Assembly (NCBI RefSeq): GCF_000350225.1
Contig: NW_005178533.1
Coordinates: 341,444-405,443 of the forward strand
DNA: 64,000 nt
From: Chondrus crispus
Lineage: Eukaryota; Rhodophyta; Florideophyceae; Gigartinales; Gigartinaceae
Reading direction: 5' to 3'
Position numbers and translations under genes: made by a program. The notes below the pieces were generated by a model, which searched no databases, was not told the origin of the DNA, and saw nothing but the letters and a program-made list of their open reading frames with translations. This document shows, piece after piece, positions 53,653 through 64,000 of the stretch; position 1 is the first letter of the stretch; every line of letters begins with the position of its first letter.

Positions 53653-56498
53653 CTAGTGTCTATGTGACATTTTTTCCTCATTTGAGGATCGCGAATCCTC
53701 AAATGAGGATGAACTCGAAAGAGTTCTCAGCTTCTCTTAAACGCAGATCCAGTCCACTTAAAGACTATCAATGTCGCTCGCACTCCACCCTAAAGAAGGA
53801 ATACACAACTTGAACTCCCGGAATACATTTTACCTGCATCAAAAAAGCATTTACCTTCATGGATCTGTACTCATCTGTGGAAAATTCCCTGTATCGTACG
53901 AACGCTGCCCCCGTAAACTTAATCATCCAAACAACTTCATTACAATCGCCCACTCTCATAAATGCTCAAAACTGTTCTTTACGTACAAAATACCGTTGCT
54001 GAGCTCAACTTCGCCGGGCTGGGGATATTAATCTAGTCGTGAACCACGTCTAAGTGAGCCTCGAAACAACTACGCTGCGTTTGGGAATGACATAAAAGTA
54101 TCTCACCTCCCCCGCTGTCCAAGCACTTAGAACAGATCCATTTCGTCTTCTTAGGACATAATTTGCACTTGTTCTGCATACGAGCGCCCCGTACGCGTCT
54201 TGTTCTGGTGCATCGCAGTCGCTTAGTAGTTGTCAAATGAACGTCAGTTCCACTACGAGGCTGTCCCAATACGACACTTGCATCTGGACTGTCAGGTCCA
54301 GACGAAGATCTGGATGCCCGCCGTCGTACACCTGTCTCATCCCACGAGTTGTTGATCAAGTCCGTGGCTAATTGACACCAGAAGCTGTGGGGTGCCATCA
54401 TCGGGCGACCTCGCCGTCCAAACTTATATAAATACCATGCATCAGTACAAACCATTCCTAACACAGTACTATTCATACGGAAGCTCCATTCCTTCACTTC
54501 GATGCTCTTCTCGAAATCTAAACTGTCTTGTCGCACACGATTGTGCTGGTCGATAATGCCAGCAACGTCGAAGTACTCGAAGACAGGTCGAGGCATCTCA
54601 ATATTGATTACGGTAGGACAAGCGCCATCTCCAAATTGGCGCCATCGCGTGCGGGTCTGCGAAAAATATTCCTGCATATTCCCGCATGTTGTGACGAATG
54701 TCCTTCGATTGCGGTCAAGCCACGAAATTGCCGCGATTTTTTTGCTCTGCTCATTGACCGTTACGTTCGTGATAAGAGATATAGAATCTCCCTTATCATA
54801 CATACATACACAGGCAGGCGATTTAAGTAACCAATCGGAAAGCGAGAGGTGGCGGTTTTCACCACACCAGTAAACCGGAGATTCATCCCCAGCAGTGCTT
54901 CAGCGGCAGCCACGGATGCAAAGTGGCTATCTGCACAAATGATTCGCTCTCTGCCGTTCCACGGTGCAGCCAGCTCCACCAATACATTTGTGCCGTTACT
55001 ATGTTCGTCCGAGGATGTTCGTGCTGTTTCGGCTGCTGTTTTCACGATTTTCAAACCAAGCAAGATACCCGAACTACCGCAAGCGATATTTTGAATCCCC
55101 ATCCAACTTTCTGGTTTCCCGTCAAGCACAACATAGTGTGGGGATCCAATGCTTATCCAGCTGCCGCCTAAACCGTACCAACGTGACATCGACTCATCAA
55201 CGCATAGACGTTCCGATGGGAATACATTCGCCTGCCTATGCGCATTAAATGCAACTATAAAATAATCACACAGTTGCTATTGGTGCCGTTCTTTGGCATT
55301 CGGACCCACCGGTGCGGCTGCGTTCTGCTTGCCAAATCGAATAGAGCTTCGTAACAATTCGAATCTTGAGCGCGCCATAGCCTTTCCAAAATTGTATGAC
55401 GGTAAATATTCACTCCCAGAGTCTCGCCGCCATAAATCACGTCTATTACCGAACTGTACTCTCGTCATGAGAACTAACACTCCAAAGACTCGCAGAATTT
55501 CTCCAGTTGTAGTTGGTAAACTGCTGCGATTCAGCAAATTATCATTTGTGAGTTCGACAATACGCGCTAAATGGGTCACTGACATCATAGCCATGAAGCA
55601 GTCCATAGCATTAAACATATGCGGTGCGGCGCCTTCTTGAATAAATGTGCCGTCTAGACTCTGTATCTTACAGGCCAATCCTGTGAAGGGTCCATTGAGC
55701 GTGCTACTATTTGATGAAAGCTTCCAGACCTGGTTGTGAGCAATTATGTTATCTTCTGGTGTATTTCGGGGCTGTGGGAGTGTCACTGTGGCACGTATGT
55801 CACACGAGTGACCTTCTGTCCCACTACGCATGTGGGCTTGTCGGGTAATGATATCATTTCCATGACTTGTTCCAATGTTGGAAAGTGGACTGGGTTCTGT
55901 AGGCAACGTTGAAATTGCATCAGATGAGGGAGTCGGATTTTCCTCTTCAAGGAGACAGTTAACCACATATAGGGGATCGTGCTCGGGACAGGCTGGCTGT
56001 CTGGACAGATCTTGTAGAGTTCCTAACTTTACAGAACTCAGAGGAAGTGTTGCAATCTTTGCTTCTGTACTGACAACAAATGCGCGCCTGAGATAGCGGC
56101 ATGTTCGGTTCTTGATAAGTTTTGAGTGGACATCCAAGACCTTACCATCCAAATGGGTGTCAGTGTACTGTGTACCAAAGACGTTCTTTGCCGTCCTTTT
56201 GCCTGGAACTCGGGATGCCAGGGCATGGATTAATGTACCCCGAGAGAGGCGCAGATCGGTAGGCATAGTTAGGGTGTCAGTTTAAGGCGGACGACGGATG
56301 CAAACTCGCGAGTAACTTCATCATCGAAAGGCGTGTGCCAAAACTTTTTAGGGGCGTTTATAGAGGACACGAATGGGCAACTTTTTGTGGGAAATGGGCT
56401 CTTGGGGCGTTGCGGTTCCTATGTGCTATCCCGCCAAAACACTGCCTCATGTGAGGATTTGATCCTCATATGAGGCAGGATGTCAAATAGACACTAGG
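53653..56498 (-). mobile_element. piggyBac-like transposon
   Basis: CTAGTGTCTATGTGACAT at 53653 and its partner ATGTCAAATAGACACTAG ending at 56498 form inverted ends, followed inward by hairpins built from CCTCATNTGAGGAT (53673-53706 and 56447-56477). The transposase lies between them. I do not see the expected TTAA duplications at these positions; similarity continues outward a little (TGATCATGC on both sides), so the true termini may be farther out. Confidence 0.55.
54033..56266 (-). pseudogene. piggyBac-like (DDE_Tnp_1_7) transposase, one stop and one frameshift
   Basis: From 56266 the frame runs through an N-terminal acidic region and the helical entry domain (NAMDCFMAMMSVTHLARIV, YLPSYNFGKAMARSRF). 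It continues past an in-frame TAG (55277-55279) to VDESMSRWYGLGG (first catalytic Asp in DESM) and CADSHFASVAAAEALL (second Asp). A frameshift near 54810 precedes YFDVAGIIDQHNRVRQDS (third Asp). The C-terminus is a Cys/His-rich zinc domain (CKLCPKKTKWICSKC ... CHSQTQRSCFEAH), typical of this family. All three Asp are kept, but the stop and shift make it inactive unless they are sequence errors. Confidence 0.8.
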
Positions 56499-57404
56499 TA
56501 TCAATAATGTTCTATGCAAAAACTGTGTCATTGCATGATCATAGGCTCGATTGATACACAGGTAAGGCCATGTCATAAGAAGGTTCATCTTTGTGCTGCA
56601 AATTCATGGTTCCGCTAAAGGTCTAGTAGTCGCGTGACACTTGCTCTGTCCTCTGTGCCCTTTCGCTCATACACGTTTTCCACATATCACATGCTCTGCG
56701 ACCGTTCGCTCATACACGTTTGCCACTTATGACAACTGTACTGTATCTGAAATGATGCAATCATTTTGCAAAAAATCGTCGGTCTATGTTTAGTTCTGTC
56801 GTCAGTTCCCGCGGGACGATACGTTTTTGGCACATGTCAGGATCGATACGTAATGACAAAAAACGTATCGTCCAGGCCTGATTCGACGTATGTGCGATTT
56901 TGGTACTGTCTACGGTATATGGCCCAAAACGTATCGTGCCGGGCGGTTTTAACGGCGACAGTTTTCTGGTGGGACGATACGTTTTAGGCCGATTTACACG
57001 GCGGCACCCCCATACGCGCTGTATTGGCAACATTGCTGTTGGGAATTTCTGACTAAAATTTTGCCGACGGCGGCGCACAGCCAATAAAATGTCAGTGCGC
57101 AAAATTTAGTTTTTGCCGTGTGCGATTAGAGGCGCATGAGCAATATTATTAACTTCATATTTTATCACGTACCGTGTCCCTCGTCTGGCAAGATTGTCAG
57201 ATGCCCAAAACGTATCGTGCTGGGGGCGCAATTACAGCAGGCAGATTTAGTGGCAGGGCCTTATACTGCACTGACGGCGTCGCAGTGCGCATGTACGAGT
57301 TACACAATAAGGCGGCATAATTTATGTCCTGAACATCAAAGCTTTCTAAGTTATTTACTGCGCGAAATTGAAAAGCGCCGTATGCAGGTTTCGATGATCG
57401 TTGC
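56499..57404. repeat. Repeat-rich spacer with inverted ACGATACGTTTT motifs
   Basis: No gene. A 17-bp word TTCGCTCATACACGTTT repeats directly at 56662 and 56705. The 12-mer ACGATACGTTTT occurs at 56816 (+), 56860 (-), 56926 (-), 56974 (+) and 57207 (-), most copies flanked by GG or GGGC. Confidence 0.8.
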
Positions 57405-58215
57405 CTCAACGACGCATTTTGGACGGGTGTGTCAGAGACGCGTTGGGGAGGGATGCGCGCACGATGCGTTCTGGAGAGGTGCGTCTAGGATGCGAGCTGA
57501 GGGGGTGCGAGAATGATGCGTTGGAAGGGGTGCCAGAATGCTACGTTGGAGAGGGGTGCGCTCGTGATGTGTTCCATAGGGGTGCGCTCATCATTCGTTT
57601 TAGAGGGATGCCAGAATGATACGTTCGAGAGGGGTGCGCCCACGACGCGTTCTAAGGGGGTGCGAGATTGATGCGATCGGGAGGGGTGCGCCCATGATGC
57701 GGTCTAGAGGGGCGCGAGAACAATGCATTTTGGAAGGGTGGAAGAATGATACGTTCGGGACGGGTGCGCCCACGATGCGTTCTGAAGGGGTGCGAGAATG
57801 ATACGTTCGAGAGGGGTGCGGCCACGACGCGTTCTAGGGGGGTGCGAGATTGATGCGTTCGGGAGGGGTGCGCCCATGATGCGGTCTGGAGGGGCGCGAG
57901 AACAATGCATTTTGGAAGGGTGCGAGAATGATACGTTCGGGAGGGGTGCGCCCACGATGCGTTCTGAAGGGGTGCGAGAATGATACGTTTGAGAGGGGTG
58001 CGCCAATGATGCGTTCTGGAGGGGCGCGAGAACGATGCGTTTTGGAAGGGTGCGAGAATGATACGTTTGGGACGGGTGCGCCCACGATGCGTTCTGAAGG
58101 GGTGCGAGAATGATACGTTCGAGAGGGGTGCGCCCATGATGCGTTCTGGAGGGGCGCGAGAACGATGCGTTTTGGAAGGGTGGGAGAATGATACTTTGGA
58201 GAGGGCTACTCGCAA
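57405..58215. repeat. 26-bp minisatellite with a 130-bp higher-order period
   Basis: Units such as GGGGTGCGAGAATGATACGT plus TCGAGA (26 bp) repeat about 31 times. Five unit variants recur in order, giving 130-bp spacing (ORF starts at 57798, 57928 and 58058). The unit core GATACGTT or GATGCGTT resembles the dispersed 12-mer upstream. All ORFs here are repeat artefacts, since neither 26 nor 130 is a multiple of three. Confidence 0.92.
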
Positions 58216-58573
58216 GACGCGTCCTGCAAGGGGCCTGAACGGTGCGTTTGCATGTTTCTTTTCTGTTTCAGCTACTTCGGTAGTAGATGGCCGTTACGAA
58301 AGCACAAGTGTAAATTTTGTGGGGTTGTTTGTGTAGTGGAGAAACAGCAAAACGGCACAATTGGTGAGCATAGCAGTTGGATATGGCGCGACGTAGAAGA
58401 TGTATAAATGAATGATTCAACAAAAACGGCGGGTAGTGATCGCACGGGCACATGGAAATGTGAGGATCGCTGTGACATGTGAATGGTTCTGTTTTCGAGA
58501 AGATTGAAGCTTTCTATCGTTGAGAGTTTATTGAAAATGTGGTCCTAATACTGCAGTATGTGGATATCGAAAA
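58216..58573. other. Downstream flank of the RecQ-like gene
   Basis: AT-richer sequence with no ORF, presumably the 3' flank of the helicase gene, whose stop is at 58574. Confidence 0.5.
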
Positions 58574-61500
58574 CTACTGGCAGTCCAGTTGGAGAAGACC
58601 TTGATGTATGGCCCAAGCCAGTGGGAGCCATATTGTCAGAGGCATATCGTCGTTATTCTCGTCAGCGGACTCTATGGATGCATCCGAGAAGATGACGGCT
58701 AAGTCCTTCTCAGTGACCCGGGCCGGGCAGTCACGGAGAACGGAGTTGAAGCGGCAAAGGATTTCGGAAGGGAACAGGTTTTCAGCGATCTGTTGCTGGA
58801 AAGACCTCATTCGCCAAAGGTTCCAGGCGAGTGATATTATAGGACGTAGATCGCAACGACCGTATTGGCCGAATGTGGGGTGAAGTGGTTGGCCAAGGCA
58901 GTGCGAGAGGCGGCAATCATAGCACTTGAGAGGGACTTTTCTTGGGACGGGGCAAGACGGGACGAAATGGGTCGTAGAGAAACAGGCATAGCAGCTTCTT
59001 TCCATGAATGGACAGTCATTTTGAGGATGTTCCGTACCGGAACGGCGGGGAGAAGCGTGGCATAAGAGACACGTCGTCTTGGTTAGGAAGAGGAATTGAG
59101 TTACTAAATGAACCGTGGATTCGGTGTCAATTGCCTGGAAGTGACTAGATGGCAACGATAGGGGAGGTGACGGGGAAGGCAAAGGGTTTGTGGGAACATT
59201 AGGTTGGGTTTGGCGCGCCATACTGGGAGAAGTTCGTAAGCTCTTGAATGAATTTCTTCCCGATGGTGGAAGTGATGCGGGCCGTTTGCCCGAAAGGACT
59301 TGCTTCAAAGATGGTGACGCCGTCGGAAGTGACCGTGGACGGACTGGAAATGGTGCTTGCTGCATTGAAGGTGATGCTGAAGGCAGCAAGCGTTCACTTG
59401 ATTGTTGTGGGGAGAAGCTAAGGATTCTTCGAACTGGAGGGGCTGGAGGGGGGTTGGTTGGAGCGGATTGCTCAAGCAAGAGAAGCATTTCATCGAAGTT
59501 GTGCTGCGTGGATGTGGAGGCTCCGATTTGGTTTTGCCGTTGAGGCTCGAGATGGTTTTGATTTTGATGTTGATGTGGAAGTGGCAACTGCGATTGCGAT
59601 GGTGTGGTGGGAAGCGAATGTTGCTGAGACTGGGATTGCGAATTTGCATCCCAAGGTCTAGAGGTATCCGGTGTGTGAAATTGTGAATTCTGAGGGGTGT
59701 GCGGTGCATTAGTTGGCTGGGAGGGGAACATAGATCTGCAAACATCGCACCAGACTGCGTGCTTGTCGAAGCGACAGACACCAGAGACTTGGCCATCCAT
59801 TGCTGTGTAAAGTGCATCTTTGCGGCAATCCGTGGTATTGAGGACCCAATTCATCATCTCGTTTCGGTTCGTTACTGCGAGATCATTTTGGTCAATGTTG
59901 CCCTTTTTGAGAAGGGAGGTTTCGAAGCTCTTATTGTACTGGGTTGAGTTTAGGACGAAGACGAATGCGTGGTGTCCGTCGCGTCCAGACCGGCCACTCT
60001 CCTGTGCAAAGTCGACGAGGCTTCTTGCGGCGCCAAGATGAACTGTTGCTCGAACATCTGGAACATCTATTCCGGTACCGAAGGCGGACGTACAAACCAT
60101 AATACGGAACAGAGTTGAAGGTACGAGGTCCTTGGTTTTTATGATGTCGTAGAGCTCTTTGTTTGCTGTCCGGTCGTTGTGGGCCTTTTCGCGAGCTTCT
60201 TTAGTGAGGCCGGCATGATATATGAGCGGCTCGACTGCGATGCGTTGATTGGAGTGGGCAACACTTCCTTGTGCATATGCGGCCGTCAGGGCTTTGTGGA
60301 GAGAAGTTGTTTCTTGGCGCGTCAGGGCGAAAGCGATGATTCTATATATTTTGGGCAACGGCTTTGGGGCGTTGGTGCAATCGAGGAAGTGCTGATGCAG
60401 AAAGCTTACTGCATTCATCTTCATGACTTCTTGTGCGGTGGCAAAGGAGCCTTCAGGAGTTCGAGTGTTTAGGCCCGGGTCAGAGTCGTCACTGAAGGTA
60501 TGAACAACAAACTCGAGATTCCTTCTTTGAGAAGGCATTGAGAAAAGGAAGGCTGTGTTAATGCCGTGGCGCTCTAGAATGATTCTTCTCTCGCAGGGTG
60601 GGACGGTAGCACTGAGGAGTACACGAGGGACTGACTTTGAGATGATAGAAAGGGATCGACGCAAAAACTTCAATTCAGGGCGGAAATGATGCCACATGGC
60701 TGTGAGATGAGCCTCATCAATGACTACTCGAGCGAGCCTGTTAGTATCCATAAGTCGAACAACCAGCTCTTTGAATGACGGCCGCGACAACTGTTCGGCC
60801 GTGAAGATGTAGAGGTCGGCAAATTCCAGTGATCCTTGTCCATTCGCGCAATGTGATGCGAGTAGGGCGAAGTTTGTCGCGCGCCTCATGTACTCCGATA
60901 CAAGGGCCTTGAGGGGAACGACTACGATAGTGGACTTGATATTCTTTTCCATGAAAGCTGGTAGAAGGACTGCCATAGACTTGCCTGATGCGGTGGGCAT
61001 CAGTACGAGGGAGTTGTTCTGCGACGCGGACACAGTGGCTGTGACAGCAAACTGCGTTTGAGACATGAATTCCGCAGATTTAGAACGTGTGGCCTTTTTG
61101 AGAGCGGACAGTAGAGGCCTGACGAGGGGAGGGAGGATATGGTTCGGGGGGTTATCGAGGCGAATACTGTGATTGGAGTGGGACCCTACAGCGAAAGTGT
61201 TGGGGAATTTGAGAGCAGAGGGGTTTGGCTGCAGTTGTTGCAGTTCGTTTGCTGTGCTTCCGTTGAGAGCATGAAGGAGGGGTTTTGGTTGATGAACCTG
61301 GAAGACGGGCTGCGGCTCATGTTGGGATAGCGAGGTCACTCGAGACTGGAGTTGCTGTGAATGTTGGAGGGGGAGCGGTTGTGAAGAAGCGCGATCACTA
61401 TAAAATGACGGCAGCTTCAGATGGCGGTGCCATTCATGGGAGAATTGGCGGTGCTTTGTTAGCGTGGCGGCGGGACAGTCGGGCATTAGCGAGGTAGTTC

Positions 61501-64000
61501 GTCCGTAGTGTTTGTGGGCGATAGAGGAGGTATGCGCAGCTTGTTGGTGTCCGGCTGTGGTGTGTTCTGCCAATATGTCATTCATGCTGCTGTGGAGCTT
61601 ATTCTGACATATAAGCGGAACCATTCCACTGGTGAACTGCCTGTAATCCTTGAAGGAGATGTGAATGCTCCTGGATTGCAGGGCAGTCCTGATGACCTTT
61701 GTGACACGTGCAGGTGAGAAACGTTGGCCGTTGTTGGCGAATAAGAATGTCCAATGGGTTCTCATGGCTTCGTCACCATGGAGAGCTCTGACCATTTCGC
61801 ATTCCAAGGGGCGAATGACCGACAAGTATGAGATCATTCGGAACGAAGTTTGCTTGTCGGGAAATCGGTACACCGCGCGGTTGTAACCGAGCGCGGCCCT
61901 TGACTTGCAGTAGCCAGGGTTGAACAAAATTTCGGAGTGGTGGCCGATGAAGATGTTCCGGATGTTGTTCTCCCCATTTTGTAGCCTATAAGTGCATATC
62001 TCGGTTGCTCGACCGGGAGATCCGGACGAAAAATGCATCATAGCAAGTAGGGAGTCTTGGATGATTTGGCAATGAGCGAGAAACTGCAAGACTCCTGTTT
62101 TCGTCATTCGAACACCAGCGACTTGAATTTATCGGTCTTGGTCAGAAGAAGCAGTAGAGGTAGGGGATGGGCCAAGACCGGATGCCTCATCTTGTGTAGG
62201 AACCCAGCGCGGAAAGGAACATGTGGGGTGGACGCAAGGTGTGCGATGGAGGTAATCAGACGATGGATTCATTAGAGCATGTAGGAGATGGGCAACGTTG
62301 GCCTGCACCCAGGAAGCGTGGTGAATGAGGGAGGAGAGAAAGGAAAAGCCAGGAGCGCGGTTCGTGGGGTCGTCACGCAGAGATAAAACGAGTCGTTGGA
62401 AATCAGGAGGAAGCTCGGCCCCCAGAAGACAGTGTTCGTAGAAGAACTTGTCGAAAGTCTTGTGTTGGTTTGTGATGATGGTCCCCAAAAGAGGCATGGA
62501 GAGGTGGTGAGATTTGATGATTCCACAAGGGTGTTGCTTGTGAATGGCACAGACGGCGAAAGAGATTGGACCTTCCTCATGTTTTATGATTCGCATGATG
62601 ACATCCAAAGTTTTTCGTATGAATGTAGCGGCAGTGTTGGCATCTTGATCGACGGTTGCGATGATGGCAGCAGCTGGATCTTGGTGGTTCTCGTTGAGGT
62701 GGGCGGCCGGAAGGGGCGTTTCTGCTACTCGGCGGAGTTCTTGAATCGCTGTCACGGAAACAGCGTATTGGAGGGCGGCAAGAATGTGACTCATGTCACC
62801 GGCTTCGGCGAGTCTGAGGGTCGGGGAAGTCTCGGCGAAGAGTGGGGCGGAACTTGCAACGACGGTAGCGGCGACAACAAAATTACGAACGGCCAAGTTG
62901 GTGAGGAGGTCGACATGCCTGAGCCGGACGAGGAGCAAGCTTTTCATGGCATCGTGAAGGCGACTTCGTAAGGCGTGGGAGAGAGTTTCACCTGGGGTCT
63001 CGTGGAGAGATGTGCGATTGAGCTCATGAAAGAAGGCGTCGATCGCGACGGAAGTCTGTTCATTACGGGAAAAGTCGGCGTCCCGTGTCTGATGGGTGAA
63101 GAAGAGGAGGCGGGCGACATGACTAGCATATCTTCGTTCTGCCACGGATTGAACCCGTCGGAAGGGCGTAGTGCCGTGGAGGTTTATTGCTTGACGAAAT
63201 CCATGCGTGACGTCCCTGACGACCTTGGCGATACTTTGAAAGTATAGATGGACGCAGGTTGCAACCGTGGATAAAGTTGCTTGAACGTCCTCCGTCGTGA
63301 CGGCACCCGTGAGTTGAGCTGCCTTCTCACGGCGTAAAGGCAGAGCGTCGAGGGCTTCATCAAAGTCGGTGATCGACAGGAATGTGTTGCGGAGGGCGAT
63401 GCCGGAGTCTGCGTCATTTTCCTCCAATTCGGTATGAGATCGTCGACCCGGGGCCAGGTCCGAACTGGAACACGTTAGACGGGCCAGTACGTCGGCGGCA
63501 CATTTGTGGAGCTCATAAGACGGGGAGTTGGGGTCTGGAGTGATGAGGTCTAGAGTTGAGTCGGTTGTTGTGTCCATGGGGAGGGGTGACGACACCGGGG
63601 CGGATTGGATGGGATCTTCTTCTTCTGAGTCAGGAATGCCGACGGGGACTTGGGAGACGGTGACCATTTCCCCGATTGGCTCTTCGGCCGTAACGGGAAA
63701 GTATTTGGTCTTGGCACCACTAAACAGAGACTGGGCGCGAACAGCACCGCGGCCAATGATTTGATCAAACTCGGTCGGCAAGGGGTTTCCGGGTGCATCA
63801 GGCGGGTGGACGGAGTTTATATGCTGTCGAAGCCGTTTCGGGGTGCCCTTGGAGAGCTTGCAAAGAGGACAGAAGTAGACTAATTTGCAAGTGAATCCTT
63901 GAAGCGGGGGTAGGCCCTTGATCGGAAGAGTGATTGCCGGATCGGGGAGGAATTGGGGAGCCTGCAGGTAGTCGGAAAGGAGCGGCTTTCCAGCACACTG
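58574..64000 (-). CDS. RecQ-type helicase resembling fungal telomere-linked/OrsD-domain helicases, 5' end outside window
   Basis: One frame runs from the window edge to 58574, about 1,800 codons, with a single TAA (62129-62131). Order: C2H2 finger CPLCKLSKGTPKRLRQHINSVH-like (about 63870-63810), then a long helical region. After the stop come an AGH...Y block, helicase motifs MPTASGKS (Walker A), IDEAH, LLSAT, CTSAFGTGIDVPD and QESGRSGRDG, a short RecQ Zn cluster (CRFDKHAVWCDVC), a Gln/Pro/Ser-rich linker and a C-terminal CCHC knuckle CYACFSTTHFVPSC. Counting from M62107, Walker A is at residues 371-377 and DEAH at 464-467. RecQ enzymes unwind DNA 3' to 5'. The C2H2/AGH-Y/RecQ/knuckle architecture is that of fungal subtelomeric helicases as I remember them. 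The TAA may be a real lesion or an error. Confidence 0.8.

Noticed and set aside
57405-58215. Several 60-190-residue ORFs with repeated MIRSRGVRP-type peptides
   Set aside because: They arise from the 26-bp minisatellite read in shifting frames. The unit is not a multiple of three.

Overview
This is a eukaryotic window made almost entirely of transposable elements (TEs) nested in one another. It has no bacterial operons, rRNA genes or CRISPR arrays. The host-type genes I recognise are broken pieces of squalene monooxygenase and of the nucleolar protein UTP6. The TE mix is Ty3/gypsy elements with C-terminal chromodomains, copia, a tyrosine-recombinase (YR) retrotransposon, an EnSpm/CACTA DNA transposon, a piggyBac-like transposase and a RecQ-type helicase resembling fungal telomere-linked helicases. 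Together with the GC-rich codon use this suggests a TE-rich alga, possibly a red alga; that assignment is inference.

Layout. (1) 1-5119: a decayed YR retrotransposon (reverse transcriptase, RNase H, tyrosine recombinase, then a pair of 131-bp direct repeats), with a 657-bp solo LTR (1526-2182) inserted in its RT. (2) about 5542-7298: the 5' part of a Ty1/copia element (gag, protease), cut off by the next element. (3) E3, a gypsy chromovirus that begins with an LTR at 7299 and whose pol ends at 38381. Its gag is split into three pieces by two later insertions. (4) E2, a complete 11.6-kb gypsy chromovirus (8834-20464) with a perfect 5-bp target duplication inside E3 gag. (5) An 11.6-kb CACTA-type transposon (21472-33107), also inside E3 gag, with a 3-bp target duplication. 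It carries an EnSpm-like transposase, a divergent second gene and captured fragments of squalene monooxygenase and UTP6. (6) 38382-41105: eroded sequence downstream of E3 pol; no E3 3' LTR is visible. (7) E5, a minus-strand gypsy chromovirus (41106-52971) without a visible target duplication. (8) 52972-53327: the 5' piece of a Harbinger-like transposase gene, cut by E5. (9) 53653-56498: a piggyBac-like element. (10) 56662-58215: a repeat-rich stretch ending in a 26-bp minisatellite. (11) 58574-64000: a large RecQ-helicase gene on the minus strand that runs off the window.

The order of events can be read directly. The YR element received the solo LTR. Copia was interrupted by E3. E3 gag was then hit separately by E2 and by the CACTA element. 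Subtracting both insertions and one copy of each target duplication leaves E3 gag as a single open frame of 769 codons including the stop.

The most novel-looking feature is shared by E2 and E5. Each carries a long antisense ORF between the chromodomain and the 3' LTR, convergent with pol and separated from it by a tandem-repeat block. The two antisense proteins share a collinear motif by eye and match nothing I recognise. All three gypsy elements also place pol in the -1 frame relative to gag.
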